Positions 38,210 to 47,282 of a DNA stretch of 64,000 nucleotides are shown piece after piece. The notes under the pieces were generated by a model. That model ran no database searches. It worked only from the letters and a program-made list of their open reading frames with translations, and had not been told where the DNA came from. Position 1 is the first letter of the stretch; each line of letters begins with the position of its first letter. This stretch comes from Chloroflexota bacterium (GTDB lineage: Bacteria; Chloroflexota; Anaerolineae; Anaerolineales; Anaerolineaceae). The stretch is from positions 1 through 64,000 of the forward strand of contig JAAYUC010000018.1 in the NCBI GenBank assembly GCA_012517865.1. The letters are read 5' to 3'. A program made the position numbers and the translations under genes.

Positions 38210-38797
38210 ATGGACTCTACAAACGACACCGCGATGATTATCGGCCTGGGGAATCCCGGCGTGCAATACCGCTATACCCGCCACAATGCCGGGTTCATGG
38301 TGGCGCAGGCTCTGGCGGATAAACTTGGCATCAGTCTTACCAGGGTTAAGTTCCGCAGTCAGGTGGGCAGCGGCCGGCTGGACGGCATCCCTGTGATTAT
38401 CGCGAAACCGCTGACCTATATGAACGAATCGGGCAGCGCGGTATCCTCTCTGCTGCACTACTTTAAGGTGCCGCTGAATCGCCTTTTGGTAATTCACGAT
38501 GACCTCGATTTGCCCCTGGGAACGCTGCGCCTGCGCCCCGGTGGAGGCAGCGCTGGGCAGCGCGGTATGCAGTCTATCGCCGACAAGTTGGGCACCAACG
38601 CTTTTCCCCGCTTGCGTTTTGGTATTGGCAGACCACCGGGCAGAATGGACCCGGCCGACTATGTGTTGGAAAAATTTGGCGCCTCCGAACAGGAATTGCT
38701 CAAAATGACGCTGGACCAGGCCGCAGCTGCTGCCGTGACCTTTATTCGCGAAGGTTTAGAAAAAGCAATGAACCTATACAATGGTGAAGTCGGCTGA
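38210..38797 (+). CDS. pth: Peptidyl-tRNA hydrolase
   Basis: IIGLGNPGVQYRYTRHNAGFMV, LTYMNESGSAV, HDDLDLPLGTLRLRPGG; alternative TTG start at 38186. Confidence 0.96.
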   Translation: MDSTNDTAMIIGLGNPGVQYRYTRHNAGFMVAQALADKLGISLTRVKFRSQVGSGRLDGIPVIIAKPLTYMNESGSAVSSLLHYFKVPLNRLLVIHDDLDLPLGTLRLRPGGGSAGQRGMQSIADKLGTNAFPRLRFGIGRPPGRMDPADYVLEKFGASEQELLKMTLDQAAAAAVTFIREGLEKAMNLYNGEVG

Positions 38798-41700
38798 CCA
38801 CCCTCTTTTAAAACATCTGAGCGGTCTCAGCGCTTATCAGGATTTGCTCTCCCGTCTCTCGGAAGGGCAATTCCGGGATTCTGAGCGTTTTGGTATGGGT
38901 CTTCCGCGCGCTTCCCGCCTCGCGCTTTTGGCGGCGCTGCGAGCGGACCTGGAAGTGCCGATTTTGTTGCTTACCAACCGAGCGGACCGCGCGCTGGGAT
39001 TGTATGATGAGCTGAATTTTTGGTTGGGTTCCGAACGGAATTATTACTTCCCGGAGCCCAATCCCCTCTTTTATGAAGCACTGCCCTGGTCGGAATCGAC
39101 CCGCAAAGAACGGCTGGCAGTGCTCTCCGAGCTCTCGAAGCTGCTGCTGCCGGGAGCGGAAAAGGACCCTGTTCCGCCGGTCGTTGTCGCTCCCATCCGG
39201 GCGGTGATGACCCGCACCGTTCCCCGGCGTGAATTCCTGCGCGCGGCCCAGCGCCTGAAGGTGGGTGACCAGCGCGACCCGCAGGAGTTGGTTCAAAGCT
39301 GGGTGGGTTTGGGTTACCAGTACAGCAATATCGTGGTGCAGAGCGGGCAGTTCTCCCGCAGAGGCGGCATACTCGACATCTGGTCTCCTTCCGAGGCGCT
39401 GCCTGTGCGCGTGGAATTTTTCGGAGATGAGATTGACACGCTGCGGCAGTTCAACCCTGCCACGCAGCGCACACAGCAACCGCTCGAAAGCACCCTGATA
39501 TTCCCGGCCTCAGAAGCGATGCCCTCCGCTGCCGAAAAAATGGGAATCCCGCTCGCGAATCTAAGCGAATTCCGGCTGCCGGAGATCTATGCTTTCCCGT
39601 CCAGCCTGATGGATTACCTGCCAGACAGCGCGCTCATCCTTCTGGATGGTGAAGAATTTATCACCGCCGCGGTAAATGATATTGAGGAAGAATCAATCGC
39701 GCGATTTAAAGCCCTGGTGGAACAGAAAGCGCTTCCAGCGGATTTCCCTGTGCCTTACATCACCTGGTCCGAAATCGAAGACAGCTTCGCGCGGCGTCAG
39801 GTGCTCGAACTTGGACATACCAACGCGGTCGGGGGCACTCCGCTCGCTTCCGCTTTTGAACCCGGACCGCGTTTTGCCGGGAAGTTGAAGGATTTTCAGG
39901 CTCACGTTGCTAACCTTGAGCGCAAAGGCCAGGATTGGACCGTGGTTTCCCGTCAGGCTGCCCGCCTGCGCCAGCTTTGGCTTGAAAGCAGCCCTGATTT
40001 CCCGGCGCAAGAAGCCGCTTCGCGTTTTATGGAGGGCTCATTAAGCGGCGGGTGGGTGCTTCAGCGCGGCGGGGGCAGCGCGCACCACCTATTAACCGAC
40101 AGTGAAATTTTTGGGTGGGGCCGCCCTCAGGTTCGCCGGAAAGCCCCGGTAATTTCTGAAGCGCCGGAACTGGTCTTTGGCGACCTGAAACCAGGGGATT
40201 GGGTGGTCCATGTGGACCACGGCATCGGCCAGTTTGTCGGGCTGCTCAGCCCGGTTATCGACGGCGTGCAGCGGGAATACCTGACCATCCAGTATAAGGA
40301 TAATGACATCCTGTACGTGCCTATCCATCAGGCTGACCGGGTTTCGCGTTACATTGGCGCTGAAGGAGGCCCGCCGTCTATCAGCCGGCTGGGCAGTCAG
40401 GAATGGACGCAGACCAAACAGCGCGTGCGGCGCGCTGTGCAGGAGGTCGCCGCTGAACTCTTGGACCTGTACGCCAAACGTCAGGTCGCCGAGGGGTTCA
40501 GCTTCAGCCCGGACAGCGACTGGCAGCGAGAGTTGGAAGCCAGCTTTCCCTATATCGAGACCCCGGACCAGTTGAAAGCGATTGAGCAGGTCAAAGCAGA
40601 TATGGAATCACCCCGACCGATGGACCGGCTGCTTTGCGGTGACGTTGGGTACGGCAAGACGGAAGTGGCTCTGCGCGCGGCTTTCAAGGCGGTCGCGGAC
40701 GGCAAGCAAGTGGCGGTGCTGGTGCCGACGACCGTCCTGGCGCAGCAGCATTACGACACGTTCCGCGAACGGCTGGCAACTTTCCCGGTGAACGTGGAAA
40801 TGCTCTCGCGCTTCCGCAGCCAAAAAGAACAGACAGATATTATCAAGCGCCTGGCCAATAAACAGGTGGATATTGTTATTGGCACGCACCGCCTGATTTC
40901 CAGCGACGTAGGATTTAAGGACCTGGGGCTGGTCATTATTGATGAGGAGCAGCGCTTTGGCGTTTCCCACAAAGAGCACCTGAAAAGACTGCGCAACTCG
41001 GTCGACGTCCTGACGCTGACTGCCACGCCAATCCCGCGTACCCTCTACATGGCGCTGACCGGCGTCCGCGATATTTCCAACATCAATTCGCCGCCGGAAG
41101 AACGGCTGCCGATAATCACGCACATCGGTCCTTACGACCCGAAACTGGTGCGCGAGGCGGTCATCCGCGAACTGGACCGCGGCGGCCAGGTTTTCTTTGT
41201 GCACAATCGCGTGCAGTCCATACCAGCGGTTTACAACCATTTGCAGAACCTGGTCCCGGAAGCGACAATCGGGATCGCGCACGGCCAGATGGATGAGGAG
41301 CAGCTGGCGGATGTGATGCACGCCTTCACCTCCGGACAGTTTGATATCTTATTGTGCACCTCCATTATTGAGTCCGGCCTGGATATCCCCAACGCCAACA
41401 CGCTGATTATTGACCGCGCGGATACATTCGGCCTGGCACAGCTTTATCAGCTGCGCGGCAGAGTTGGGCGGGGTGCCCAGCGCGCGTTCGCGTACCTGTT
41501 CCGCAGCGCGCGCCACCAACCAACGCCGGAAGGGCAGGAACGCCTTGAGGTGCTGGCGGATAATTCCCAGCTTGGGGCGGGCTATGCCATTGCCATGCGC
41601 GACCTGGAAATGCGCGGTGCTGGGGACTTGTTGGGCACGCGCCAGTCCGGCTACATTGCCGCGGTGGGTTTCCAGCTTTATACCAGGCTGCTTTCCCAGG

Positions 41701-42209
41701 CGGTGCGTTCACTTCGGGCAGCGTCCGGGCTGGAATCGGAATCTGAGAGCGGTTTACCCTGGTTGGACGCTCCCAGCCTGACCATCAACATCGAGCTGCC
41801 TCTCTCCAGCGAAATTCCGGCCAGCTACATCCCGGACCAGGAGCTGCGGCTGACGCTCTACCGCAGAATCGCGTCCATTCGCAGCGAGGAAGAGCTGACC
41901 TCCACCGAAATTGAGTTTGCCGACCGCTTTGGCGAACCCCCTCAGGGTGTGAAAGACTTGTTGTTTCAGATGAAAATCAAAATTCTGGGTGAGCGGGCTG
42001 GCCTGGAGTCCATCAGCATCATCAACAATCAACTGGTGCTCAGTTACCCGCCGCTGCCCAAAGGTGCGGGACAGCGCGGGCTTCCGGAGGTGGACCCTGC
42101 CGCGCGGGCTGGAAAAAATGCTTATTGGATTAATCTGGCCGGCTTGAAGAACGAAAGCTGGCAGGAAGTGCTTATGCGCGTGCTGCGAAAACTGCCGGAG
42201 AGGGCCTGA
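38781..42209 (+). CDS. mfd: Transcription-repair coupling factor
   Basis: 1142 aa; CarD-like RID DWVVHVDHGIGQFVGL, RecG-like helicase motifs LLCGDVGYGKTEVALRAAF, DEEQRFGV, TLTATPIPRTL, QLRGRVGRG. Confidence 0.98.
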   Translation: MVKSADHPLLKHLSGLSAYQDLLSRLSEGQFRDSERFGMGLPRASRLALLAALRADLEVPILLLTNRADRALGLYDELNFWLGSERNYYFPEPNPLFYEALPWSESTRKERLAVLSELSKLLLPGAEKDPVPPVVVAPIRAVMTRTVPRREFLRAAQRLKVGDQRDPQELVQSWVGLGYQYSNIVVQSGQFSRRGGILDIWSPSEALPVRVEFFGDEIDTLRQFNPATQRTQQPLESTLIFPASEAMPSAAEKMGIPLANLSEFRLPEIYAFPSSLMDYLPDSALILLDGEEFITAAVNDIEEESIARFKALVEQKALPADFPVPYITWSEIEDSFARRQVLELGHTNAVGGTPLASAFEPGPRFAGKLKDFQAHVANLERKGQDWTVVSRQAARLRQLWLESSPDFPAQEAASRFMEGSLSGGWVLQRGGGSAHHLLTDSEIFGWGRPQVRRKAPVISEAPELVFGDLKPGDWVVHVDHGIGQFVGLLSPVIDGVQREYLTIQYKDNDILYVPIHQADRVSRYIGAEGGPPSISRLGSQEWTQTKQRVRRAVQEVAAELLDLYAKRQVAEGFSFSPDSDWQRELEASFPYIETPDQLKAIEQVKADMESPRPMDRLLCGDVGYGKTEVALRAAFKAVADGKQVAVLVPTTVLAQQHYDTFRERLATFPVNVEMLSRFRSQKEQTDIIKRLANKQVDIVIGTHRLISSDVGFKDLGLVIIDEEQRFGVSHKEHLKRLRNSVDVLTLTATPIPRTLYMALTGVRDISNINSPPEERLPIITHIGPYDPKLVREAVIRELDRGGQVFFVHNRVQSIPAVYNHLQNLVPEATIGIAHGQMDEEQLADVMHAFTSGQFDILLCTSIIESGLDIPNANTLIIDRADTFGLAQLYQLRGRVGRGAQRAFAYLFRSARHQPTPEGQERLEVLADNSQLGAGYAIAMRDLEMRGAGDLLGTRQSGYIAAVGFQLYTRLLSQAVRSLRAASGLESESESGLPWLDAPSLTINIELPLSSEIPASYIPDQELRLTLYRRIASIRSEEELTSTEIEFADRFGEPPQGVKDLLFQMKIKILGERAGLESISIINNQLVLSYPPLPKGAGQRGLPEVDPAARAGKNAYWINLAGLKNESWQEVLMRVLRKLPERA

Positions 42210-42246
42210 TTTCACCTTTTGGCGCTGTGTTATACTGCAAAAACAG

Positions 42247-43638
42247 ATGCAAAACGACCACCCAATCAAATTGGCTTTCAAGTCGCTCTGGCTGCCTGCG
42301 CTTTTGGTTGTCTGCGGGCTGCTCCTCATCCTCGCCCAGTTTTATGGGAATTACACCTTGCTCGTGAACGGCGGGGTCCGCGAAGCCCGCGCCGCGGCAT
42401 TCACTTCCGGGCAGCTTTTGCAGGCAGCCGGATACGCGCTTCAGCCTGAAGACCGCGTTTTTCCTTCCCCTAACAAGTTAAATCTTACTCACCGGACTAT
42501 CGTTCTTGACCAGGCCCGAACGGTTACCATTCAGGTTGGGAACGAGCAAAAAACTGTATTTTCTGCAGATACTTTGCCGGCCAATCTGCTGGCGGAAGCC
42601 CAACTGCGTCTATATCCCGAGGATTTGCTGCTCTGGAACGGTGCCCCAATTGACCCGGCTCAGTCCCTTCCACCAGGGGAAGAATTACAGCTGGAATTTG
42701 TTCCCGCGAAAAAGGTAGCGCTGCAGATAGAAGATTCTATCCAGACCTTTTTTACCCAGCAAAAAACCCTGAGCGGCGCGTTGGCAGAAGCCGGCATCAG
42801 GCTGCGCCCTGAGGACGCGCTTTCTCAGCCGCTTGATTCAGAGCTGAGCGGCGATACTCAGGTTGCCGTCCGGTTGGCAAGGGAGATTACCGTTCAGCAG
42901 GCTGGCAAGCAATATACCGGTTTAAGTGCCGCTGAGACGGTCGGCGAAGCGCTGCGCGACCTGGGATTGCCGCTTCAGAATCTGGATTATTCCCTGCCGG
43001 ATGAAAAAGAACCCATTCCGGCGGATGGACAAATTCAGGTCGTGCGGGTGAGTGAAGAAATTCTTTTACAGACCGAAGAGACGGCCTACAGCAACACCTA
43101 CCAGGATGACCCCAATGCCGAACTGGATACTATTTCCGTGCTCGTACCCGGGCAGATTGGGTTGGTGGTGACCCGCGAGCGCTTGCGTCTGGAAGACGGC
43201 GTGGAAAAAGGAAAAATGGTGGAAGGTCCCTGGAAAGCCAGCGACCCGCAGGACGGTGTGCTTGGCCGCGGCACTAAGGTGGTTGTGCGGACCGAGACAA
43301 TCAACGGTGAGACCATTGAGTACTGGCGCAAGGTGACCGTTTATGCCACATCGTATAAACCAAGTTCTCAGGGCGGGGGCACTGGTACAGCCTCTGGTAT
43401 CCCTTTGACCAAGGGAATCATCGCGGTGACGCGGGCGTGGTACCTGGGTATGAAATTTCAGCCTGTGTATGTGCCGGGGTACGGCCGCGGCATCATTGCC
43501 GATACCGGCGGAGGAATTCCTGGAAGATATTGGATTGACCTTGGTTACGATAACGAGAATTACGAAAGCTGGCACTTTTGGACGACCCTGTACTTCCTGA
43601 CGCCCGTACCCAGTTATATTCCGGTGGTGCTTCCATGA
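42247..43638 (+). CDS. YabE/RpfB-like cell-wall protein: DUF348 repeats, G5 and 3D domains
   Basis: 463 aa; ubiquitin-like DUF348 repeats, GTKVVVRTETINGETIEYWRKVTVYATSY, C-terminal GRGIIADTGGGIPGRYWIDLGYDNENYESW 3D domain. Confidence 0.88.
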   Translation: MQNDHPIKLAFKSLWLPALLVVCGLLLILAQFYGNYTLLVNGGVREARAAAFTSGQLLQAAGYALQPEDRVFPSPNKLNLTHRTIVLDQARTVTIQVGNEQKTVFSADTLPANLLAEAQLRLYPEDLLLWNGAPIDPAQSLPPGEELQLEFVPAKKVALQIEDSIQTFFTQQKTLSGALAEAGIRLRPEDALSQPLDSELSGDTQVAVRLAREITVQQAGKQYTGLSAAETVGEALRDLGLPLQNLDYSLPDEKEPIPADGQIQVVRVSEEILLQTEETAYSNTYQDDPNAELDTISVLVPGQIGLVVTRERLRLEDGVEKGKMVEGPWKASDPQDGVLGRGTKVVVRTETINGETIEYWRKVTVYATSYKPSSQGGGTGTASGIPLTKGIIAVTRAWYLGMKFQPVYVPGYGRGIIADTGGGIPGRYWIDLGYDNENYESWHFWTTLYFLTPVPSYIPVVLP

Positions 43639-44471
43639 CCAGGCAGTACCTGAACGTCCCTGCGCTGCTGCGGGAATATGGGCTGCAGCCCAAAAAATCG
43701 CTTGGGCAAAACTTTTTGATTGACCCAAACGGACTGGATAAGGTGATGCTGGCGGCCGGGGTGCGGCCGCAGGACACAGTGCTGGAAATTGGCGCGGGGC
43801 TCGGCAGCCTGACCGTGCTCCTGGCGCAGGCTGCCCGGCAGGTTGTGGCCGTAGAGATTGACCGCAGTCTGATTGCCCCGCTTACAAAAGTTCTTGAGCC
43901 TTACCAGAATGTGCGGATTGTTGAAGGGGATGTGCTGAAGCTTCCCCTGGAAGATTTGCTGCCGGAGGGAGAATATCTCGTGGCGGCCAATATTCCTTAC
44001 TACATCAGCTCGGCGATTATCCGCCGCTTGTTGGAGTCAAAAATCCGGCCCTCGCGCGTGGTGCTGACTGTACAACAGGAAGTCGCGGAAAGAATTTGCG
44101 CCAGGGATGGCAAGCTCAGCCTGCTCGCGCTTTCCGTGCAGGTTTTCGGGCAGCCGCGTGTGGAAGCGCACATCCCGGCGGGCTGTTTTTATCCGGTGCC
44201 GGATGTCGACTCGGCCGTTCTTTCCATCACACTGTATCCCCAGCCGCTCATCGCGCTTGAGGAACTGGACGATTTCTTCAGGCTGGCCCACGCGGGCTTT
44301 TCACAGAAACGCAAGACGCTGCGCAACGCGCTCTCGGCCGGGTTGGGTCTGCCGGCAGGCGAGATGGAAGCCTTGCTGTTGCAAGCGGGTATCGATGCCC
44401 GGCGGCGCGCTGAGACGCTTGGCATCCCGGAGTGGGGACGGCTGACCTCTGTGTTGAAAAGTGGAAAGTAA
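43635..44471 (+). CDS. rsmA: 16S rRNA dimethyladenosine transferase
   Basis: MTRQYLNVPALLREYGLQPKKSLGQNFLID; LEIGAGLGSLT, AANIPYYISSAI; 4-nt overlap with the upstream gene. Confidence 0.96.
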   Translation: MTRQYLNVPALLREYGLQPKKSLGQNFLIDPNGLDKVMLAAGVRPQDTVLEIGAGLGSLTVLLAQAARQVVAVEIDRSLIAPLTKVLEPYQNVRIVEGDVLKLPLEDLLPEGEYLVAANIPYYISSAIIRRLLESKIRPSRVVLTVQQEVAERICARDGKLSLLALSVQVFGQPRVEAHIPAGCFYPVPDVDSAVLSITLYPQPLIALEELDDFFRLAHAGFSQKRKTLRNALSAGLGLPAGEMEALLLQAGIDARRRAETLGIPEWGRLTSVLKSGK

Positions 44472-44487
44472 AGTGTTTTTACCGGAA

Positions 44488-44522
44488 ACAAAGAAACTGC
44501 CCGAAGAGGGCAGTTTCTTTGT
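44488..44522. terminator. Bidirectional terminator between convergent genes
   Basis: ACAAAGAAACTGCCC-GAAGA-GGGCAGTTTCTTTGTGT. Confidence 0.88.
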
Positions 44523-44533
44523 GTGAACGGTGC

Positions 44534-45004
44534 TTACATAACCAAAAGCAGCAGAGCTGAATTTTGCCATGCCGTTGAGAAAAATCCCAGGAAAATCGCA
44601 ATCGGGCAAACGCAGCACAGCAGCAGGACAAGTAGCACAATCAGAACAATCGCCCATACCGGGAATTTTTTCTTGTCGGTTTCAGGCGCTCTGACGGTCG
44701 GACCGGTGGTTGGTACGTCCACGACCACAGACTCGGCGGGTTTAGCCGGGGGAACCTCGGCAGCCGTTTCTGCTCCGGGAGTGTAGAGTTCGCCTGACCA
44801 GCGTCCGGCGTCATCCGCAGCTGAGGGCTGCGCGGCGCCCCAGCGGTCTGTCTCTGTGGGGGGCTCGGGAGGAATAGGCGCGGGAGGTACTTCTTTACTC
44901 CATTCCTCCGCCGAAGCGGACGGAATCTGCTGCCATTCATCACCGAAGGATTTTGCGGCGTCTTCAGGTGTTTCTTGCGGGGTGGGGTTGGTGTTATCGT
45001 CCAT
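44534..45004 (-). CDS. Small membrane protein with Pro/acid-rich N-terminus
   Basis: 156 aa from MDDNTNPTPQETPED; single strong TM VWAIVLIVLLVLLLCCVCPIAIFLGFF. Confidence 0.7.
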   Translation of the reverse strand: MDDNTNPTPQETPEDAAKSFGDEWQQIPSASAEEWSKEVPPAPIPPEPPTETDRWGAAQPSAADDAGRWSGELYTPGAETAAEVPPAKPAESVVVDVPTTGPTVRAPETDKKKFPVWAIVLIVLLVLLLCCVCPIAIFLGFFSTAWQNSALLLLVM

Positions 45005-45122
45005 GAAATCCTCTTTTCTCTTGGCTAGACTGGTCTTATTATACAGCAAACCTGAGAGTTCAATCCCGGCTTATGGGGTGTGTGCGGTTATAATCGGGAT
45101 TAATTATATTCAGGAGTAAATT

Positions 45123-45608
45123 ATGAAAAAGTTGTTGGGAGAATTTAAAAATTTCATCACCAAAGGAAACGCACTGGACCTCGCGATTGGCGTGATTATT
45201 GGCGGCGCGTTCGGGTCGGTTGTCAACGGCCTGGTGAACGACTTGCTGATGCCGCCCCTGGGTTTGCTGCTGGGCAATGTGAATTTTTCTGACCTGTATA
45301 TTCAACTTAACCGCAAGGCAGTAGCGCTCGCGCCGCATACCACCCTGGCAGCCGCCAGAGAGCAGGGTGCGGTGGTGCTGGCTTACGGCAGTTTTCTCAC
45401 AACAGTTTTGAATTTCATCATTATCGCGTTCTGCATCTTTCTGCTGGTCAAGGGAATCCAGAAGCTGAGGGAAAGCGCTGCCAGGTTACATAAGGAAGAA
45501 TCCCCGCAGGCTGCTGAACCAACGGAAAAATTATGCCCTTTCTGCCAGACAAGCATTCCGGTAAAAGCAGTGCGCTGCCCGCACTGCACCTCTGAATTAG
45601 CGGAATAA
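45123..45608 (+). CDS. mscL: Large-conductance mechanosensitive channel with C-terminal zinc ribbon
   Basis: FKNFITKGNALDLAIGVIIGGAFGSVVNGLVNDLLMPPLGLLLG plus CPFC-x10-CPHC tail; TATAAT at 45089 and SD CAGGAG. Confidence 0.95.
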   Translation: MKKLLGEFKNFITKGNALDLAIGVIIGGAFGSVVNGLVNDLLMPPLGLLLGNVNFSDLYIQLNRKAVALAPHTTLAAAREQGAVVLAYGSFLTTVLNFIIIAFCIFLLVKGIQKLRESAARLHKEESPQAAEPTEKLCPFCQTSIPVKAVRCPHCTSELAE

Positions 45609-45647
45609 AGCCTGCCACGCCGATTTGTTCCAGGAAATGCGGCCTCG

Positions 45648-46493
45648 GTGACTAACATAATTTACTTTGGCGATAACCTTCCCATCCTGCGTCGGCTCCC
45701 TGATAAGTCGGTGGACCTGATTTATATTGACCCGCCTTTCAACACCGGCAAAGTCCAGGCGCACAAACGCCTGAAAACCGTGCGGGATGACCAGGGAGAC
45801 CGCATTGGTTTTGGAGAGAACAGCTACCGCACAGAAGTCCTTTCTGAGCTGGCTTACGCGGATGCCTTCAGTGATTACGAAGCGTTTCTACTGCCAAGAA
45901 TGCAAGAGGCTCATCGCCTGCTGAAAGACAGCGGCAGCCTATATTTCCACATCGACTACCGGGAAGTGCATTACTGCAAAATCCTGCTCGACCAGGTATT
46001 TGGGCGCGAAAACTTTTTGAATGAAATTATCTGGGCTTACGATTTTGGGGGGCGCGCCCGGGATAAGTGGCCGGCCAAACACGACAACATCCTCTACTAC
46101 GTTAGGGACAGGCGTAATTACATTTTTAATCGGGACGCGATTGGCCGCGAACCATACCTTGCCCCCGGCCTGGTGGGGAAAGACAAAGCTGAGCGTGGAA
46201 AGCTGCCCACCGATACCTGGTGGCACACCATTGTAGGTACCAACAGCCGCGAAAAAACCGGTTACCCCACCCAAAAACCGGTCGCCATTCTTGAACGCAT
46301 TCTGCGCGCTTCTTCCAATCCCGACGACCTGGTGCTGGATTTTTTCGCTGGCAGTGGCACCACCGGTCAGGCCTGCCTGAATTTGGGGCGGCGTTTTATT
46401 TTGATTGACAACAATCCCCAGGCACTGGAAACCATGCGCAGGCGTTTTGCGGGCATCCCTGATATTCAATGGGAATTGGAGCCGACCCGATGA
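45648..46493 (+). CDS. DNA adenine/cytosine-N4 methyltransferase, beta class
   Basis: 281 aa; motif IV DPPFNTGK near the N-terminus, motif I FFAGSGTTGQACLNLGRRFILID near the C-terminus. Confidence 0.92.
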   Translation: MTNIIYFGDNLPILRRLPDKSVDLIYIDPPFNTGKVQAHKRLKTVRDDQGDRIGFGENSYRTEVLSELAYADAFSDYEAFLLPRMQEAHRLLKDSGSLYFHIDYREVHYCKILLDQVFGRENFLNEIIWAYDFGGRARDKWPAKHDNILYYVRDRRNYIFNRDAIGREPYLAPGLVGKDKAERGKLPTDTWWHTIVGTNSREKTGYPTQKPVAILERILRASSNPDDLVLDFFAGSGTTGQACLNLGRRFILIDNNPQALETMRRRFAGIPDIQWELEPTR

Positions 46494-47269
46494 CAGATTA
46501 TTCGCAATTTCCTATCCTCGATTTTGACCCGGAGCGCAAAGCCATTATTTCCCCTCCCACTAAGGAAATTCCCGGAGGTTTCCCGCGGCGCGCTGTGATT
46601 TGCTTTTTTAAAGAAGTGATTGAAAAAGTCGCCCTGGAGCACAAGGCCAGGAAGATTGCCAGTCTGTCTTCTGAGGGTGGGGAGCACCCAATCTACGAAA
46701 TTGAGCACCGCGGTGAGCGTCTGGTTTTCTTTTTCCCGGGAGTGGGAGCGCCGCTGGCTGCCGGACTGATGGATGAAGTCATTGCGCTGGGGGCGAGCGC
46801 GTTTATCGGCTGCGGAGGTTGCGGCGTGCTGGATAAATCACTCGCCGTCGGGCATTTGCTCGTTCCAACGGCGGCAATACGGGCGGAGGGCACTTCGTAC
46901 CATTACCTGCCGCCTGCCAGAGAAGTGCAGGCAGACCCGGAGGCGCTCCAGGCGATTGAAGCGGCGCTTCGCGCGCGCGGGGTTGCTTATCAACTCACGA
47001 AAACCTGGACAACCGACGCTTTTTACCGCGAAACTCCCGGAAAAGTGCGCAAATACCGGGCGGAAGGCTGCCTGGCGGTGGAAATGGAAGCCGCGGCTTT
47101 TATGGCGGTCGCCCAGTTCCGCGGGGCGCGCTTTGGAATGCTCCTGTACGGCGGGGATTTGGTGCAGGCGGAAGGCTGGGACCACCGCGATTGGCACAGG
47201 CGCGAAGAAATCCGGGAAAATCTTTTTTGGCTGGCCGCGGATGCCTGCCTGATGCTTAAGACGGAATAA
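46490..47269 (+). CDS. Nucleoside phosphorylase (uridine phosphorylase-like)
   Basis: ATG at 46490 overlaps MTase stop; LVFFFPGVGAPLAAGLMDEVIALGASAFIGCGGCGVL, AVEMEAAAFMAVA. Confidence 0.85.
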   Translation: MTDYSQFPILDFDPERKAIISPPTKEIPGGFPRRAVICFFKEVIEKVALEHKARKIASLSSEGGEHPIYEIEHRGERLVFFFPGVGAPLAAGLMDEVIALGASAFIGCGGCGVLDKSLAVGHLLVPTAAIRAEGTSYHYLPPAREVQADPEALQAIEAALRARGVAYQLTKTWTTDAFYRETPGKVRKYRAEGCLAVEMEAAAFMAVAQFRGARFGMLLYGGDLVQAEGWDHRDWHRREEIRENLFWLAADACLMLKTE

Positions 47270-47282
47270 AACGGAGATAACC

